From: Tatumella sp. JGM91
Lineage (GTDB): Bacteria > Pseudomonadota > Gammaproteobacteria > Enterobacterales > Enterobacteriaceae
Direction of reading: 5' to 3'
Length of the DNA stretch: 64,000 nt
NCBI RefSeq assembly: GCF_018257575.1
Contig: NZ_JAERJP010000003.1
Coordinates: forward strand, 78,499-142,498
Shown: positions 18,451 through 28,315 of the stretch, piece after piece
Position numbering within the stretch: position 1 is the first letter of the stretch
Layout: each line of letters opens with the position of its first letter
Made by a program: the position numbers and the translations under genes
Notes under the pieces: model-generated
The model's input: only the letters and a program-made list of their open reading frames with translations
The model's database searches: none
Told to the model about the DNA's origin: nothing

Positions 18451-19056
18451 TTATTCTCCGTCAGTTGATTGAGTCTTTGCCAGTTGCTGACAAATAAAGT
18501 CGGTCGTAAGCTTTTTAGCGACAGCCAGATCAAAAGGCTGACCGCTCAGGGCAGCACGTAACCAGAGCCCGTCAATAAGTGCTGATAATCCATAACCGGC
18601 AATTCTTGCCTGCTCAGCTGGCAGTTCGCGGCGGAATTCAGCGGTCAGTGTCGACAGGAGACGGCGGCTGCTGGCAACCTGCAGCCGGTTCAGCATTGGC
18701 TGATGCATGCTGCTGGCCCAAAAATCCAGCCAGGCTTTCATTGCCGCACTGTGTACCTGGGTATCGTCAAAATTGCCATCGACGATGGCGGACAGCCGGG
18801 CGCGGGTGTCTGTCTCTGGCAATCCCCGCAGGCGGCGGAGGATAGCAGTACGCAACTGGGTGGTAATATCCCGCATGGCTGCTTCCAGCAGTCCGTTTTT
18901 GTCTCCGAAGTAGTGGCTGATGATCCCGGTAGATACGCCTGCACGTCTGGCTATCTGCGCGATAGTGGCATAATGCAACCCGACTTCATTAATGGTTTCC
19001 AGTGTGGCGTCAATAAGCTGACGCCGACGAATGGGCTGCATACCGACTTTAGGCAT
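18451..19056 (-). CDS. betI: Choline-responsive repressor BetI
   Basis: TetR-family repressor of the bet genes, relieved by choline; 201 residues. The N-terminal helix-turn-helix (about residues 29-48, [20 protein letters not shown]) is nearly identical to E. coli BetI, and the C-terminal segment [20 protein letters not shown] is also conserved. GGGGAGTAAAGGGG precedes the ATG. First gene of betIBA and divergent from betT, with an operator in the shared 280-bp region. Confidence 0.96.
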   Translation of the reverse strand: MPKVGMQPIRRRQLIDATLETINEVGLHYATIAQIARRAGVSTGIISHYFGDKNGLLEAAMRDITTQLRTAILRRLRGLPETDTRARLSAIVDGNFDDTQVHSAAMKAWLDFWASSMHQPMLNRLQVASSRRLLSTLTAEFRRELPAEQARIAGYGLSALIDGLWLRAALSGQPFDLAVAKKLTTDFICQQLAKTQSTDGE

Positions 19057-19088
19057 CCCCTTTACTCCCCGACACTTTGATATGAACC

Positions 19089-19118
19089 ATTAAAACTTTT
19101 TTTGATTGAATGTTCAAT
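19089..19118 (-). promoter_or_regulatory. betIBA promoter with overlapping BetI operator
   Basis: On the minus strand TTGAAC (19117-19112) and TTTAAT (19094-19089) are separated by exactly 17 bp. The perfect inverted repeat ATTGAA-N2-TTCAAT (19105-19118) covers the -35, matching the known BetI operator type. BetI bound here would block RNA polymerase. Confidence 0.75.
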
Positions 19119-19267
19119 ATAAAAACAGAAATTGTTATGCTTGTGGTCATGCGGTACGGCTTTTCAGCCAGGGATTACCGCACTGAAATTATATAAGTTA
19201 TTGTTATTTAAAATAAATAATTGGTCAGATACAGCGTGAGGCGATACAGCCAGACCGCCTGTAAAGA

Positions 19268-19298
19268 TTGACACGGGGCAGGGAGGTGCCGTGATATT
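19268..19298 (+). promoter_or_regulatory. Candidate betT promoter
   Basis: A perfect TTGACA -35 (19268-19273) and GATATT -10 (19293-19298), 19 bp apart, about 40 bp before the betT ATG. The wide spacing would suit a promoter boosted at high osmolarity, but that is inference. Confidence 0.45.
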
Positions 19299-19336
19299 GT
19301 TGTTAATCTCATCGTGAAGTTAAACAGAGGTAACTA

Positions 19337-21367
19337 ATGGGTAACCCACCTGCCAGCGAAAAAGACAAAATCAACCCTGTGGTGTTCTATACCTCCGCGG
19401 GGCTGATTTTGTTGTTTTCTCTGATGACGTTTTTCTACAGTGACACCTCCGCGAAAATTATCCAGTCAGCCGTAGACTGGGTATCAGCAACTTTTGGCTG
19501 GTATTACATGCTGGCGGCGACACTGTATATTGTGTTTGTGTTGTTTATGGCTGTGTCCCGTTTCGGGACGATTAAACTGGGGCCTGAGCAGTCAAAACCT
19601 GAATTCAGTCTGCCCAGCTGGGCTGCGATGCTGTTTGCGGCAGGGATTGGTATCGACCTGATGTTTTTCTCGGTTGCTGAACCAGTCACACAATATATGC
19701 AGCCGCCGGAAGGCTCAGGACAAACCCTGGAAGCTGCACGCCAGGCGATGGTCTGGACATTATTCCACTACGGGATGACTGGCTGGTCGATGTATGCCCT
19801 GATGGGGATAGCCCTCGGCTACTTTAGTTATCGTTATAATCTGCCGTTGACGATCCGCTCGGCGCTGTACCCGATTTTTGGTAAAAGAATTAACGGGCCT
19901 ATTGGTCATACGGTAGATATTGCTGCGGTGATCGGGACAATTTTCGGTATCGCCACGACGCTGGGGATCGGTGTGGTTCAGCTGAACTACGGCCTGAATG
20001 TTCTGTTCCATATTCCCGACAGCCTGGGCGCAAAAGCGGCTCTGATTGTATTATCGGTAGTTATTGCGACGATTTCAGTCACCTCCGGGGTGGATAAAGG
20101 CATCAGGATGCTGTCGGAACTGAATGTGTTGCTGGCATTAGGTCTGATTATCTTCGTGCTGTTTTTTGGAAATACGGAATTCCTGCTGAATGCACTGGTA
20201 CTGAATGTCGGTGATTACATTAATCGCTTTATGGGCATGACGCTGAACACCTTTGCCTTTGATCGCCCGACCCAGTGGATGAATACCTGGACCCTGTTTT
20301 TCTGGGCCTGGTGGGTTGCCTGGTCACCGTTTGTCGGCCTGTTTCTGGCGCGAATTTCACGTGGCCGTACTATCCGGGAGTTTGTTCTGGGGACTCTGAT
20401 TATCCCGTTCGCTTTTACCCTGCTGTGGCTATCGGTGTTTGGTAATGCTGCCTTGTATCAGATTATTCATGGCAATGTTCAGTTCGCTATGGATGTTATG
20501 GCCCATCCGGAACGTGGTTTCTATAACCTGCTGGCTCAGTACCCGGCCTTTACGCTCAGTGCTTCGGTGGCAACCATCACTGGTCTGCTGTTCTATGTAA
20601 CTTCGGCTGATTCCGGGGCACTGGTGCTGGGGAACTTTACTTCACGCCTGAAAGATATTAACAGCGATGCACCCAACTGGATCCGTATCTTCTGGTCGGT
20701 AGTTATCGGAGTACTGACGCTGGGAATGCTGATGACGAATGGTATTTCTGCGTTACAAAGCACGACGGTGATTATGGGGCTGCCGTTCAGTTTTGTGATG
20801 TTCTTTGTGATGGCTGGCTTATATAAATCACTGAAAGTTGAAGACTACCGCAGAGTCAGTGCCAGCCGGGATACGGCTCCGTATCTGGCGGCAGCCAATG
20901 ATCGCCGCAGCTGGAAAAAACGCTTGTCGCGGCTGATGAACTACCCCGGCACGGCCTATACACGTGAAATGCTGGATAAAACCTGTTACCCCGCAATGCA
21001 GGAAGTGGCGAAGGAGCTGGAGTATCGTGGTGCTCAGGTAACGCTGGAAAATCTGCCTGCGGAAGAAGGTGAAGACCTGGGGCATCTGGCACTGACGGTG
21101 AATCTGGGCGAAGAGCAGAACTTTATGTATCAAATCTGGCCACAAAAATACTCTGTCCCCGGCTTCACTTACCGTGCCAGAAGTGGTAAGTCCACCTACT
21201 ATCGACTGGAAACTTTTTTACTTGAAGGTAGCCAGGGGAACGATTTGATGGACTACAGTAAAGAACAGGTGATCATTGATATCCTTGATCAATATGAACG
21301 CCACCTGAACTTTATTCATTTACATCGGGAAGCGCCCGGCAATCATATCAATTTTCCACATCTGTAA
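19337..21367 (+). CDS. betT: High-affinity choline transporter BetT
   Basis: Proton-coupled choline importer of the BCCT family, 676 residues, the E. coli BetT length. Twelve membrane segments span about residues 15-510, including the signature stretch FFWAWWVAWSPFVGLFLARISRGRTIREF (start about residue 325). A long cytoplasmic C-terminal domain (about 510-676) follows, which in E. coli BetT is needed for osmotic regulation. AGAGGTAACTA precedes the ATG. Divergent from betIBA and supplying its substrate. Confidence 0.97.
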   Translation: MGNPPASEKDKINPVVFYTSAGLILLFSLMTFFYSDTSAKIIQSAVDWVSATFGWYYMLAATLYIVFVLFMAVSRFGTIKLGPEQSKPEFSLPSWAAMLFAAGIGIDLMFFSVAEPVTQYMQPPEGSGQTLEAARQAMVWTLFHYGMTGWSMYALMGIALGYFSYRYNLPLTIRSALYPIFGKRINGPIGHTVDIAAVIGTIFGIATTLGIGVVQLNYGLNVLFHIPDSLGAKAALIVLSVVIATISVTSGVDKGIRMLSELNVLLALGLIIFVLFFGNTEFLLNALVLNVGDYINRFMGMTLNTFAFDRPTQWMNTWTLFFWAWWVAWSPFVGLFLARISRGRTIREFVLGTLIIPFAFTLLWLSVFGNAALYQIIHGNVQFAMDVMAHPERGFYNLLAQYPAFTLSASVATITGLLFYVTSADSGALVLGNFTSRLKDINSDAPNWIRIFWSVVIGVLTLGMLMTNGISALQSTTVIMGLPFSFVMFFVMAGLYKSLKVEDYRRVSASRDTAPYLAAANDRRSWKKRLSRLMNYPGTAYTREMLDKTCYPAMQEVAKELEYRGAQVTLENLPAEEGEDLGHLALTVNLGEEQNFMYQIWPQKYSVPGFTYRARSGKSTYYRLETFLLEGSQGNDLMDYSKEQVIIDILDQYERHLNFIHLHREAPGNHINFPHL

Positions 21368-21380
21368 GGATGATTGAAGC

Positions 21381-21433
21381 GCAGGGGGGCACCCCTGCAC
21401 CGGCCTGCCCCGCAGTACAACGGGTCAGGCCGG
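21381..21433 (+). terminator. Tandem stem-loops after betT
   Basis: GCAGGGG/CCCCTGC (21381-21387 with 21392-21398) and CCGGCCTG/CAGGCCGG (21400-21407 with 21426-21433) follow the betT stop and precede the next gene. Likely terminator of betT. Confidence 0.55.
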
Positions 21434-21494
21434 ACCGCATGTTTTTCGGACGTTATTCATTTACCCGGTGAGGTTTTATTCTCAGGGAGATGTA

Positions 21495-22832
21495 ATGCAA
21501 AGAATTCTGAATACCTTTCTGCCGCTATATACCACCACACTTCTGATGCTACTGGGCTCCGGCTTACTGACAACCTATGTCTCATTACGGCTGGCACATC
21601 AGAATGTCAGTGGCACCGTGATTGGTCTGATTACCGCTGCCCACTATATTGGTCTGGTGGTCGGCGGAAAAGTCGGCCATAACCTGATTGCCAGGGTAGG
21701 GCACATCCGGGCCTATGTGGCTTGTGCAGGGATTATTACTGCATCAGTGATCGGTCACTGCCTCAATGATTACATCCCCGTTTGGATCGTGCTGCGGTTT
21801 ATTATTGGTCTGTGCATGATGAGCCAGTATATGGTGCTGGAAAGCTGGCTGAATGATCAGGCTGAATCAGAACAACGTGGTGTTATTTTCGGGCTGTATA
21901 TGGTTGCCACCTACCTGGGGTTGTCCGCAGGACAGATCATACTTACCCTGCAATCAGGGTTTGGTATCCTGCCTCTGTTGATTGTGGCTCTGTGTTTCGC
22001 ATTATGCCTGGTACCTATCTCCCTGACGACCCGCACTAAAGTCCATCCCATGTCGCCTGCTCCCCTTGAACTGGGGTATTTTCTGAAAGCGATTCCTAAG
22101 ATCCTGGTGATCACCCTACTGACCGGTATGGCGACCGGGGCCTTCTATGGTATGGCGCCAGTGTATGCCAGTCAGATGGGCTTTTCGACTTCACAGATCG
22201 GCGTATTTATGGCGGCAACCATTTTTGCCGGGCTGGTGGTTCAGTTCCCGTTAAGCTGGTTATCTGACCGTTATGACCGGCAGCGGTTACTGTTCTTTAC
22301 TGCCATTTTATTTCTGCTGGCCTCATTACCGCTGGCAGTGCTGAAACATGTCAGTTTTAGCATGGTGCTGGGCATCGCTTTTATTGCCAGCATGATGCAG
22401 TTTGCGTTATATCCGCTGGCGGTTGCGCTGGCAAATGACCGGATCATTGCCGAACGTCGGGTATCGCTGACGGCCTGTCTGCTGATGTCGTACGGTATCG
22501 GCGCCAGTATCGGGCCGCTACTGACCGGGGCGGTGATGCAGCCACTGGGCGGCAATATGTTGTACCTGTTTTTTGCGGTCTGCTGTGCGGTCATTATTGT
22601 GTTAACCCGTGTCCGGGAACCGCATTTGGCAGCGGATCAGGAAAATCAGGTGCCCCATGTGCCATTAACCGATGGTCTGGTGAGTTCACCACTGGCGGCT
22701 GCACTTAACCCGGTGATTGATGAACAGGATATTCAGAATACGATGGTAAATCTACCGGAGGAAGAGGCTGCTGACGGAGAACATCCTGCGGAGCCGGATA
22801 ACGGCGAAAACCCTCCCCGGGATCCGCATTAA
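21495..22832 (+). CDS. YcaD-like MFS transporter
   Basis: Major facilitator of the YcaD-like group (unknown substrate), 445 residues with 12 predicted membrane segments. The family loops GKVGHNLIARVGHIRAY (after the second segment) and PLSWLSDRYDRQRLL (in the second half) are present. A hydrophilic acidic tail of about 65 residues (EEEAADGEHPAEPDNGENP) follows the last helix. The ATG at 21495 has GGGAGATGTA upstream; the frame is open nine codons further but without a better site. It stands between betT and a convergent glycosyltransferase; the position does not prove a link with betaine. Confidence 0.8.
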   Translation: MQRILNTFLPLYTTTLLMLLGSGLLTTYVSLRLAHQNVSGTVIGLITAAHYIGLVVGGKVGHNLIARVGHIRAYVACAGIITASVIGHCLNDYIPVWIVLRFIIGLCMMSQYMVLESWLNDQAESEQRGVIFGLYMVATYLGLSAGQIILTLQSGFGILPLLIVALCFALCLVPISLTTRTKVHPMSPAPLELGYFLKAIPKILVITLLTGMATGAFYGMAPVYASQMGFSTSQIGVFMAATIFAGLVVQFPLSWLSDRYDRQRLLFFTAILFLLASLPLAVLKHVSFSMVLGIAFIASMMQFALYPLAVALANDRIIAERRVSLTACLLMSYGIGASIGPLLTGAVMQPLGGNMLYLFFAVCCAVIIVLTRVREPHLAADQENQVPHVPLTDGLVSSPLAAALNPVIDEQDIQNTMVNLPEEEAADGEHPAEPDNGENPPRDPH

Positions 22833-22845
22833 TTTTTCCGGGTAA

Positions 22846-22878
22846 ACAGCCCGTCCGGTATTGTTGCGGACGGGCTGT
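22846..22878. terminator. Bidirectional terminator
   Basis: A perfect 12-bp stem (22846-22857 with 22867-22878, 9-base loop) lies between two convergent genes. An A/T-rich flank follows in the plus direction (GACAGAATTATTTATT). Confidence 0.75.
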
Positions 22879-22885
22879 GACAGAA

Positions 22886-23644
22886 TTATTTATTACCGTG
22901 CTGATACCAGGCTTTAAAATATTTCATAAAGCTGTACAGGGTGGCATAGATCCCGGTAGCCAACCCGACTTTACCCAGCCGCCAGCTGCCATTCAGCAGA
23001 TACCATTTAAAAAAAGCGCCGATGGCACTGATAACACCGCGGGCCAGTGAAGGGCGGATCCGCTGATATTTAATCAGCCGGGTGGTATAGCTGTTCATCT
23101 TGGCGAACATTTCATGAAGCGAATAGAACGTATCATGGCGGACATGTCCGGGGATAATCTCACTGTGGCTTTCCCCGGTAACTTCATCGTCTACCGGCCG
23201 GTGATTAAACTTTGCCACACGCCGGTTAAACAGGCGTACCGGATAGTCGGGAGACGCGACCGGATAGATAGTTTTTACCTGTTTGCCTAATACGTACCAG
23301 TAACGGGAAATTCGCCATGCCTGATCGGCTGCCGGCTCTGCCGGGGCCGCTTTCAGTCGCATAATAAAATCCAGAGTCTGCCGGTCGAGGACCTCATCAC
23401 TGTCGAGGCAAAATACCCAGTCATGTTCTGCCAGGGCAATGGCCTTATTCATCTGCTGGCCATGCATTTCATACGGACTATAGTGCGCTTCAATACCATA
23501 GTGACTGCAGATGTCGGTGGTTTCATCACTGCTGCCGGAATCAAGTACCACGATTTGATCGGCGATGGTTAACGCCGGAGGTATAACCTGCTTCAGGGTA
23601 CGTGCAGAGTTAAAGGTTAACAGACAAACAGTTATTTTTATCAT
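22886..23644 (-). CDS. Family 2 glycosyltransferase, WaaE/KdtX-like
   Basis: GT-A fold inverting glycosyltransferase, 252 residues. The N-terminal nucleotide-sugar binding segment ITVCLLTFNSARTLKQVI, the DSGSSDETTDI loop (about 36-46) and the DSDEV metal-binding motif (about 80-84) are clear. The whole chain resembles WaaE, the LPS inner-core beta-1,4-glucosyltransferase of Serratia/Klebsiella, and related enterobacterial proteins. A C-terminal hydrophobic/aromatic stretch suggests membrane association. No waa genes are adjacent, so the acceptor cannot be assigned. Monocistronic. Confidence 0.75.
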   Translation of the reverse strand: MIKITVCLLTFNSARTLKQVIPPALTIADQIVVLDSGSSDETTDICSHYGIEAHYSPYEMHGQQMNKAIALAEHDWVFCLDSDEVLDRQTLDFIMRLKAAPAEPAADQAWRISRYWYVLGKQVKTIYPVASPDYPVRLFNRRVAKFNHRPVDDEVTGESHSEIIPGHVRHDTFYSLHEMFAKMNSYTTRLIKYQRIRPSLARGVISAIGAFFKWYLLNGSWRLGKVGLATGIYATLYSFMKYFKAWYQHGNK

Positions 23645-23887
23645 TGTTTCGGGTTCGTTCAGTTTATGATTTCCGAGCGTAATTATAATTAAAGCACAAT
23701 ACTTTTATGGTCTTTTGGTGTGGCAGTCACTCACCGGGAGCTGTTTTACGGCTGACAGAGTGATAGAAACTGTAGCCAGGTTATTCATTTTTTATAATCA
23801 ACTTCGTTATGAATATTCATTTTAATTCATTAATCACAGGGCGTATGGTAGTCAGTATACTTCTTTAACCCGTTGTAAGGATGTTTT

Positions 23888-25264
23888 ATGACCGATTATG
23901 CGATCTCTGTTAACCCTGCTACCGGCGAAGAGCTGGCCCGTTACCCGTTTCAGGGCAGCGCTGATATCGAAAGCAGCCTACAACGCAGTGCAGATGCTTT
24001 AAAAGTGTGGCGAGTCACGCCGATGGAAACCAGGGTGACAGTATTACGCACTCTGGCGACACGGCTGCGTGAACGCTGTGAAGCCCTGGCGCAGATGATG
24101 ACTCTGGAAATGGGTAAGCCTGTTGTTCAGGCGCGGGCGGAAGTGAATAAATGTGCTCAGGTTTGCGAATGGTATGCGGATAATGGCCCGGCGGTACTGG
24201 CAGCACAGCCAACTCAGGTCGAAAACCAGCAAGCCTGGCAGGAGTTTCGTCCCCTGGGAACTATTCTGGCGGTAATGCCGTGGAACTTCCCTTACTGGCA
24301 GGTATTGCGGGGGGCCGCCGGTATGCTGCTGGCCGGTAATACTTATGTGCTTAAGCATGCACCGAATGTGATGGGATGTGCCACCTTACTGCAGGAAGTC
24401 ATGAATTCGGTCGGCTTTCCGCAAGGTACGTTTGAGCTGCTGAATGTGGATAACGACGGTGTTTCTCAGTTGATTAAAGACCCTCGTGTCGCTGCGGTTG
24501 CCGTGACCGGCAGTGTCAGAGCGGGGGCGGCGATTGCCACTCAGGCGGGGGCTGCACTGAAGAAGAGTGTCCTGGAGCTGGGGGGTTCCGATCCCTTTAT
24601 CGTACTGGCCGATGCGGACCTGGATGAAGCAGTAAAAGCGGCGGTCGCCGGCCGTTATCAGAATACCGGACAAGTATGTATGGCTGCCAAACGCTTCATT
24701 ATTGAAGCGCCGGTAGCTGAAGAGTTCGAAACCCGGTTTACCGCGGCAGTACAGGCACTGAAAATCGGAGACCCTCTGGATGAAACAACCTATCTGGGGC
24801 CGATGGCACGCTTTGACCTGCGTGATGAGTTACACCAGCAGGTGCAGGATACTTTGAAACAGGGGGCCCGGCTGGTGTGTGGCGGTGAAAAAATTGCCGG
24901 AACAGGCAATTACTATGCGCCAACTATTCTGGCTGATGTCAGTGAACAGATGACCGCGTTCCGGGAAGAAATTTTTGGCCCGGTGGCTGCCCTGACCGTG
25001 GCCCGGGACGCAAAGCATGCGCTGGCGCTGGCAAATAACAGCGAGTTTGGTCTAAGTGCGACGGTATGGACAGCCGATGAAGCACTGGCCGATCACTTTG
25101 CTGATAGCCTCGAAACCGGTGCAGTGTTTATTAATGGCTACGGAGCTTCCGATCCGCGTGTGACCATCGGCGGGGTGAAGAAAAGCGGCTACGGTCGTGA
25201 ATTAAACCATTTTGGTTTGCATGAGTTCTGTAATATTCAGACCGTATGGCGTAACCGTCGCTAA
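23888..25264 (+). CDS. sad: NAD(P)-dependent succinate-semialdehyde dehydrogenase, Sad/YneI type
   Basis: Aldehyde dehydrogenase, 458 residues, of the shorter YneI/Sad subgroup rather than the 480-residue GabD type. Catalytic Cys264 (NTGQVCMAAKR) and Glu230 (VLELGGSDP) are present. It should oxidise succinate semialdehyde, the product of GabT, to succinate. TAAGGATG lies just ahead of the ATG. The neighbourhood (GabR-like regulator, gabT, gabP) supports the assignment: the locus has a complete GABA route although a GabD-type enzyme is not seen. Confidence 0.88.
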   Translation: MTDYAISVNPATGEELARYPFQGSADIESSLQRSADALKVWRVTPMETRVTVLRTLATRLRERCEALAQMMTLEMGKPVVQARAEVNKCAQVCEWYADNGPAVLAAQPTQVENQQAWQEFRPLGTILAVMPWNFPYWQVLRGAAGMLLAGNTYVLKHAPNVMGCATLLQEVMNSVGFPQGTFELLNVDNDGVSQLIKDPRVAAVAVTGSVRAGAAIATQAGAALKKSVLELGGSDPFIVLADADLDEAVKAAVAGRYQNTGQVCMAAKRFIIEAPVAEEFETRFTAAVQALKIGDPLDETTYLGPMARFDLRDELHQQVQDTLKQGARLVCGGEKIAGTGNYYAPTILADVSEQMTAFREEIFGPVAALTVARDAKHALALANNSEFGLSATVWTADEALADHFADSLETGAVFINGYGASDPRVTIGGVKKSGYGRELNHFGLHEFCNIQTVWRNRR

Positions 25265-25270
25265 TTTCTG

Positions 25271-25300
25271 CGTGCCCTGCCTGCCGGCAGGGCACGTTTA
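25271..25300. terminator. Terminator between sad and gabR
   Basis: A perfect 11-bp stem (25271-25281 with 25286-25296, TGCC loop) followed in the plus direction by TTTATT, between convergent genes. Confidence 0.85.
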
Positions 25301-26812
25301 TTCCTCATTCTGTGCGGCTGGCCGCAGACGGCAAAGACCGGCGTTAATCAGACACTGACGTAACAGGTTAAACGCGGTAAAAATTTGCTGTTCATTAACG
25401 CAGGCATAGCCCAGCAGTAACCCTCGTCTTTTCTGCCGTTGCATATAATATTGCGATAATGGCCGGACACTGACGCCTTTATATAACGCATCGCGGGCAA
25501 TCGCCACATCATCACTTTTATCCGGCAGAGTCATAACCAGATGCAGCCCTGCATCATGGGTATAACGGGGCATAAACATTTCTCCGAGATAACGTTGTAT
25601 CAGACTGAGTAAAAATTTACGTCGCTGGTTGTACAGCAGGCGCATACGGCGGATATGGGCCACATAATGCCCCTGGCTGATAAATTCAGAGATAGCCCGC
25701 TGAATAATTAAATGCCCCCCCCGGTACAGTTCTGCGGCCGCGGTACGTAATTCGGTTTTCAGGTTTTTAGGCACCACCAGGTAACCGATACGTAATGCCG
25801 GATACAGTGTTTTACTGAAGGTTCCCATATAGATCACCGGTGCGTCCTCTTCCAGCCCTTGTAATGACGGATACGGGCTGCCGGAAAAACGGAATTCACT
25901 GTCGTAGTCGTCTTCAATGATCCAGAATTTATGACGCCGTGCCATTGCCAGCAGAGTTTTACGTCGGCTCAGGCTGAGATGTACCCCCAGCGGGTACTGA
26001 TGGGAGGGGGTGACAAAGACCATTTTTGGTGCCGGTCGCCGCGCGGTGATTTCCGGCAGCATCCCCTCTTCGTCAACCGGGACCGCATGGACATTCAGAC
26101 CATTAATACGTAATAAATTACGGGTTCCCCAGTAGCCTGGTTCTTCAATCCACACTGTCTCGCCCTGGTCGCAGAGTACCCGCGACACCAGGTCCACTGC
26201 CTGATGAATACCCTCGGTAATAATAATCTGGTCGGCATCGGCACGGATAGAACGGGCTACCCGCAGATAGTCAGCCAGGGCCTGACGCAGGCTGGCGCAG
26301 CCACCGTCATTGCTGTAGATCAACTGATTAATTTCCGGTTGCTGGTTCAGTCTGGCCTGAATTTTACCCAGGGTTTTATGCGGAAATGCAGTGACATCCG
26401 GGGCACCCGGTACAAAAGCTCCCCACTGAAAAGGCGATGCGGTGGCATGGCCGAGTAATGCGGCGCCGCGGGACGACAGGCCTGCAGGTAAGGCTTGCCC
26501 GGCGGCCTCAGGAATCTGCTGGCGGGCGCTGTTCAGACAGAATTCCGGTAAGGTTTTCGCCACCCGGGTACCGCTACCGGTGCGCGAAGTAACATATCCT
26601 TCAGCCAGCAAACTATCGTAAGCATTCAGTACTGTATTACGGGATATTCCCAGCTCTTTAGCCAGATCACGGGTAGCCGGTAAACGTGTTTCAGGGGGAA
26701 ATACACCGTCGATAATAGCCTGCTGTAAGACCCGCAGTAACCGCTGGTGGAGCCTGCCTTGCTGGTCAAACTGCAAACGTTCCAGCAGGTGATCGGCGTA
26801 AAGAGTTCGCAA
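25298..26812 (-). CDS. MocR/GabR-type regulator (GntR HTH fused to aminotransferase fold)
   Basis: 504-residue PLP-dependent transcription factor. The N-terminal winged helix (about residues 20-85, TRDLAKELGISRNTVLNAYDSLLAEGYV) is fused to an aminotransferase class I-like domain with PLP lysine Lys334 (GTFSKTLYPALRIG). In Bacillus GabR such a protein uses PLP and GABA to activate gabTD. Divergent from gabT, so it very likely controls the GABA genes. The best start is TTG at 26812, with AAGG seven bases ahead; an ATG at 26825 is out of frame. Confidence 0.88.
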   Translation of the reverse strand: MRTLYADHLLERLQFDQQGRLHQRLLRVLQQAIIDGVFPPETRLPATRDLAKELGISRNTVLNAYDSLLAEGYVTSRTGSGTRVAKTLPEFCLNSARQQIPEAAGQALPAGLSSRGAALLGHATASPFQWGAFVPGAPDVTAFPHKTLGKIQARLNQQPEINQLIYSNDGGCASLRQALADYLRVARSIRADADQIIITEGIHQAVDLVSRVLCDQGETVWIEEPGYWGTRNLLRINGLNVHAVPVDEEGMLPEITARRPAPKMVFVTPSHQYPLGVHLSLSRRKTLLAMARRHKFWIIEDDYDSEFRFSGSPYPSLQGLEEDAPVIYMGTFSKTLYPALRIGYLVVPKNLKTELRTAAAELYRGGHLIIQRAISEFISQGHYVAHIRRMRLLYNQRRKFLLSLIQRYLGEMFMPRYTHDAGLHLVMTLPDKSDDVAIARDALYKGVSVRPLSQYYMQRQKRRGLLLGYACVNEQQIFTAFNLLRQCLINAGLCRLRPAAQNEE

Positions 26813-26922
26813 TTGGTACCTTCATTTTGCTGGTAAATGGCTCTGGAAAAATACCCTACCGGAAAGGATAAATAAATACAGTTTTATTACAAAAAAAAGT
26901 TAAGTGAACGAGGCAGAAAGAG
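26813..26922. promoter_or_regulatory. gabR-gabT divergent control region
   Basis: The 110-bp region contains TGGTA at 26814 and 26831 and ATACC at 26851, reminiscent of the ATACCA/TGGTAT repeats bound by Bacillus GabR. A long A-run (26891-26898) sits before gabT. Operator assignment is inference. Confidence 0.4.
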
Positions 26923-28179
26923 ATGAGTGATTCTAAAGAAACATTAAACCAGCGCAAACAAGATGCTCTGCCACGTGGCAACGCGGTAATGTGTGACTGG
27001 TTTGTCAGCAGTGCCGAAAATGCCACCCTGCGCGATACCGAAGGTCGCGAAGTTATCGATTTTGCCGGAGGAATTGCGGTACTGAATACCGGGCACCGTC
27101 ACCCGAAAGTTGTGGCAGCCGTGGCTGAGCAACTGCAAAAGTTCACTCATACTGCTTTCCAGATTGTGCCCTATGAGAGCTATATCTCTCTGGCTGAGCG
27201 TATTAATCAGCGGGTGCCGGTCGAAGGCCCGGCAAAAACCGCTTTTTTCTCTACCGGCGCAGAAGCGGTTGAGAATGCAGTGAAAATTGCCCGCGCTTAT
27301 ACCGGCCGTCATGGCGTCATCACCTTTGGCGGCTCTTTCCATGGACGTACCATGATGACCATGGCAATGACCGGTAAAGTGGCACCTTACAAACAAGATT
27401 TTGGTCCGATGGTACCTTCCGTATTCCATGCCCGTTTCCCGGTGGAGAACGAAGTGACCGTGGAGCAGGCTCTGGACAGCCTCGAAGATATCTTCCATTA
27501 CGATATTGCCCCGCACAATGTGGCAGCTATCGTACTGGAGCCGGTACAGGGTGAAGGCGGTTTCCGTGTGGCACCCTCTGAGTTTATGACGGCACTGCGT
27601 AAACTGGCAGACCAGCATGGCATCCTGCTGATTGCTGATGAAGTACAGAGCGGTTTTGCCCGTACCGGTACTCTGTTCGCGATGGAAAATTTCGAGGTTA
27701 AACCGGATATCATCACCATGGCGAAAAGCCTGGCGGGCGGTTTCCCTCTGTCTGCGGTTTCCGGTCGCGCAGAAGTGATGGATGCACCTAACCCGGGCGG
27801 GCTGGGCGGCACCTACGCCGGTAACCCGTTATCGATCGCGGCGGCCCATGCGGTACTGGATGTGATTGACGAAGAACAACTCTGTCAGCGCTCTCAGCAA
27901 CTTGGCAGTGAACTGGTCAGCAGCCTGCAGGAACTGCAAAGCCGTTGTCCGGCGATCAAACAAGTCCGTGGTCTGGGATCAATGGTTGCGGCAGAGCTGA
28001 AGGATGCTGCGATTGCGAAAAAAGTACAGACGGCGGCGATGGACGAAGGCCTGTTACTGCTGACCTGCGGACAAAAAGGCAATGTTATTCGTTTCCTGTA
28101 TCCGCTGACGATTCCGACCGAACAGTTCCGTCAGGGACTGACTATTCTGACCCGTGCCTTACAGCAGTATGCCGTCTGA
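26923..28179 (+). CDS. gabT: 4-aminobutyrate aminotransferase GabT
   Basis: Class III PLP aminotransferase transferring the amino group of GABA to 2-oxoglutarate, giving succinate semialdehyde and glutamate; 418 residues (E. coli GabT 426). The Schiff-base Lys268 (MAKSLAGGFPLS), the IADEVQSGFARTG motif (about 236-248) and FFSTGAEAVENAVKIAR (about 107-123) are visible. It opens the gabT-gabP operon, divergent from the GabR-like regulator. Confidence 0.95.
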   Translation: MSDSKETLNQRKQDALPRGNAVMCDWFVSSAENATLRDTEGREVIDFAGGIAVLNTGHRHPKVVAAVAEQLQKFTHTAFQIVPYESYISLAERINQRVPVEGPAKTAFFSTGAEAVENAVKIARAYTGRHGVITFGGSFHGRTMMTMAMTGKVAPYKQDFGPMVPSVFHARFPVENEVTVEQALDSLEDIFHYDIAPHNVAAIVLEPVQGEGGFRVAPSEFMTALRKLADQHGILLIADEVQSGFARTGTLFAMENFEVKPDIITMAKSLAGGFPLSAVSGRAEVMDAPNPGGLGGTYAGNPLSIAAAHAVLDVIDEEQLCQRSQQLGSELVSSLQELQSRCPAIKQVRGLGSMVAAELKDAAIAKKVQTAAMDEGLLLLTCGQKGNVIRFLYPLTIPTEQFRQGLTILTRALQQYAV

Positions 28180-28315
28180 CAGGTAAACAGTCGCAGTACA
28201 GGTGTTATCCCGGAGACCGTTCCCTCCGGGATCACCGTTACCTCTCTTCCCGACCAGCGACCGTGTTGCAGCATCCTGTCTGTACCCGGCAAATAAAATT
28301 ATGATGAGGGAAATC

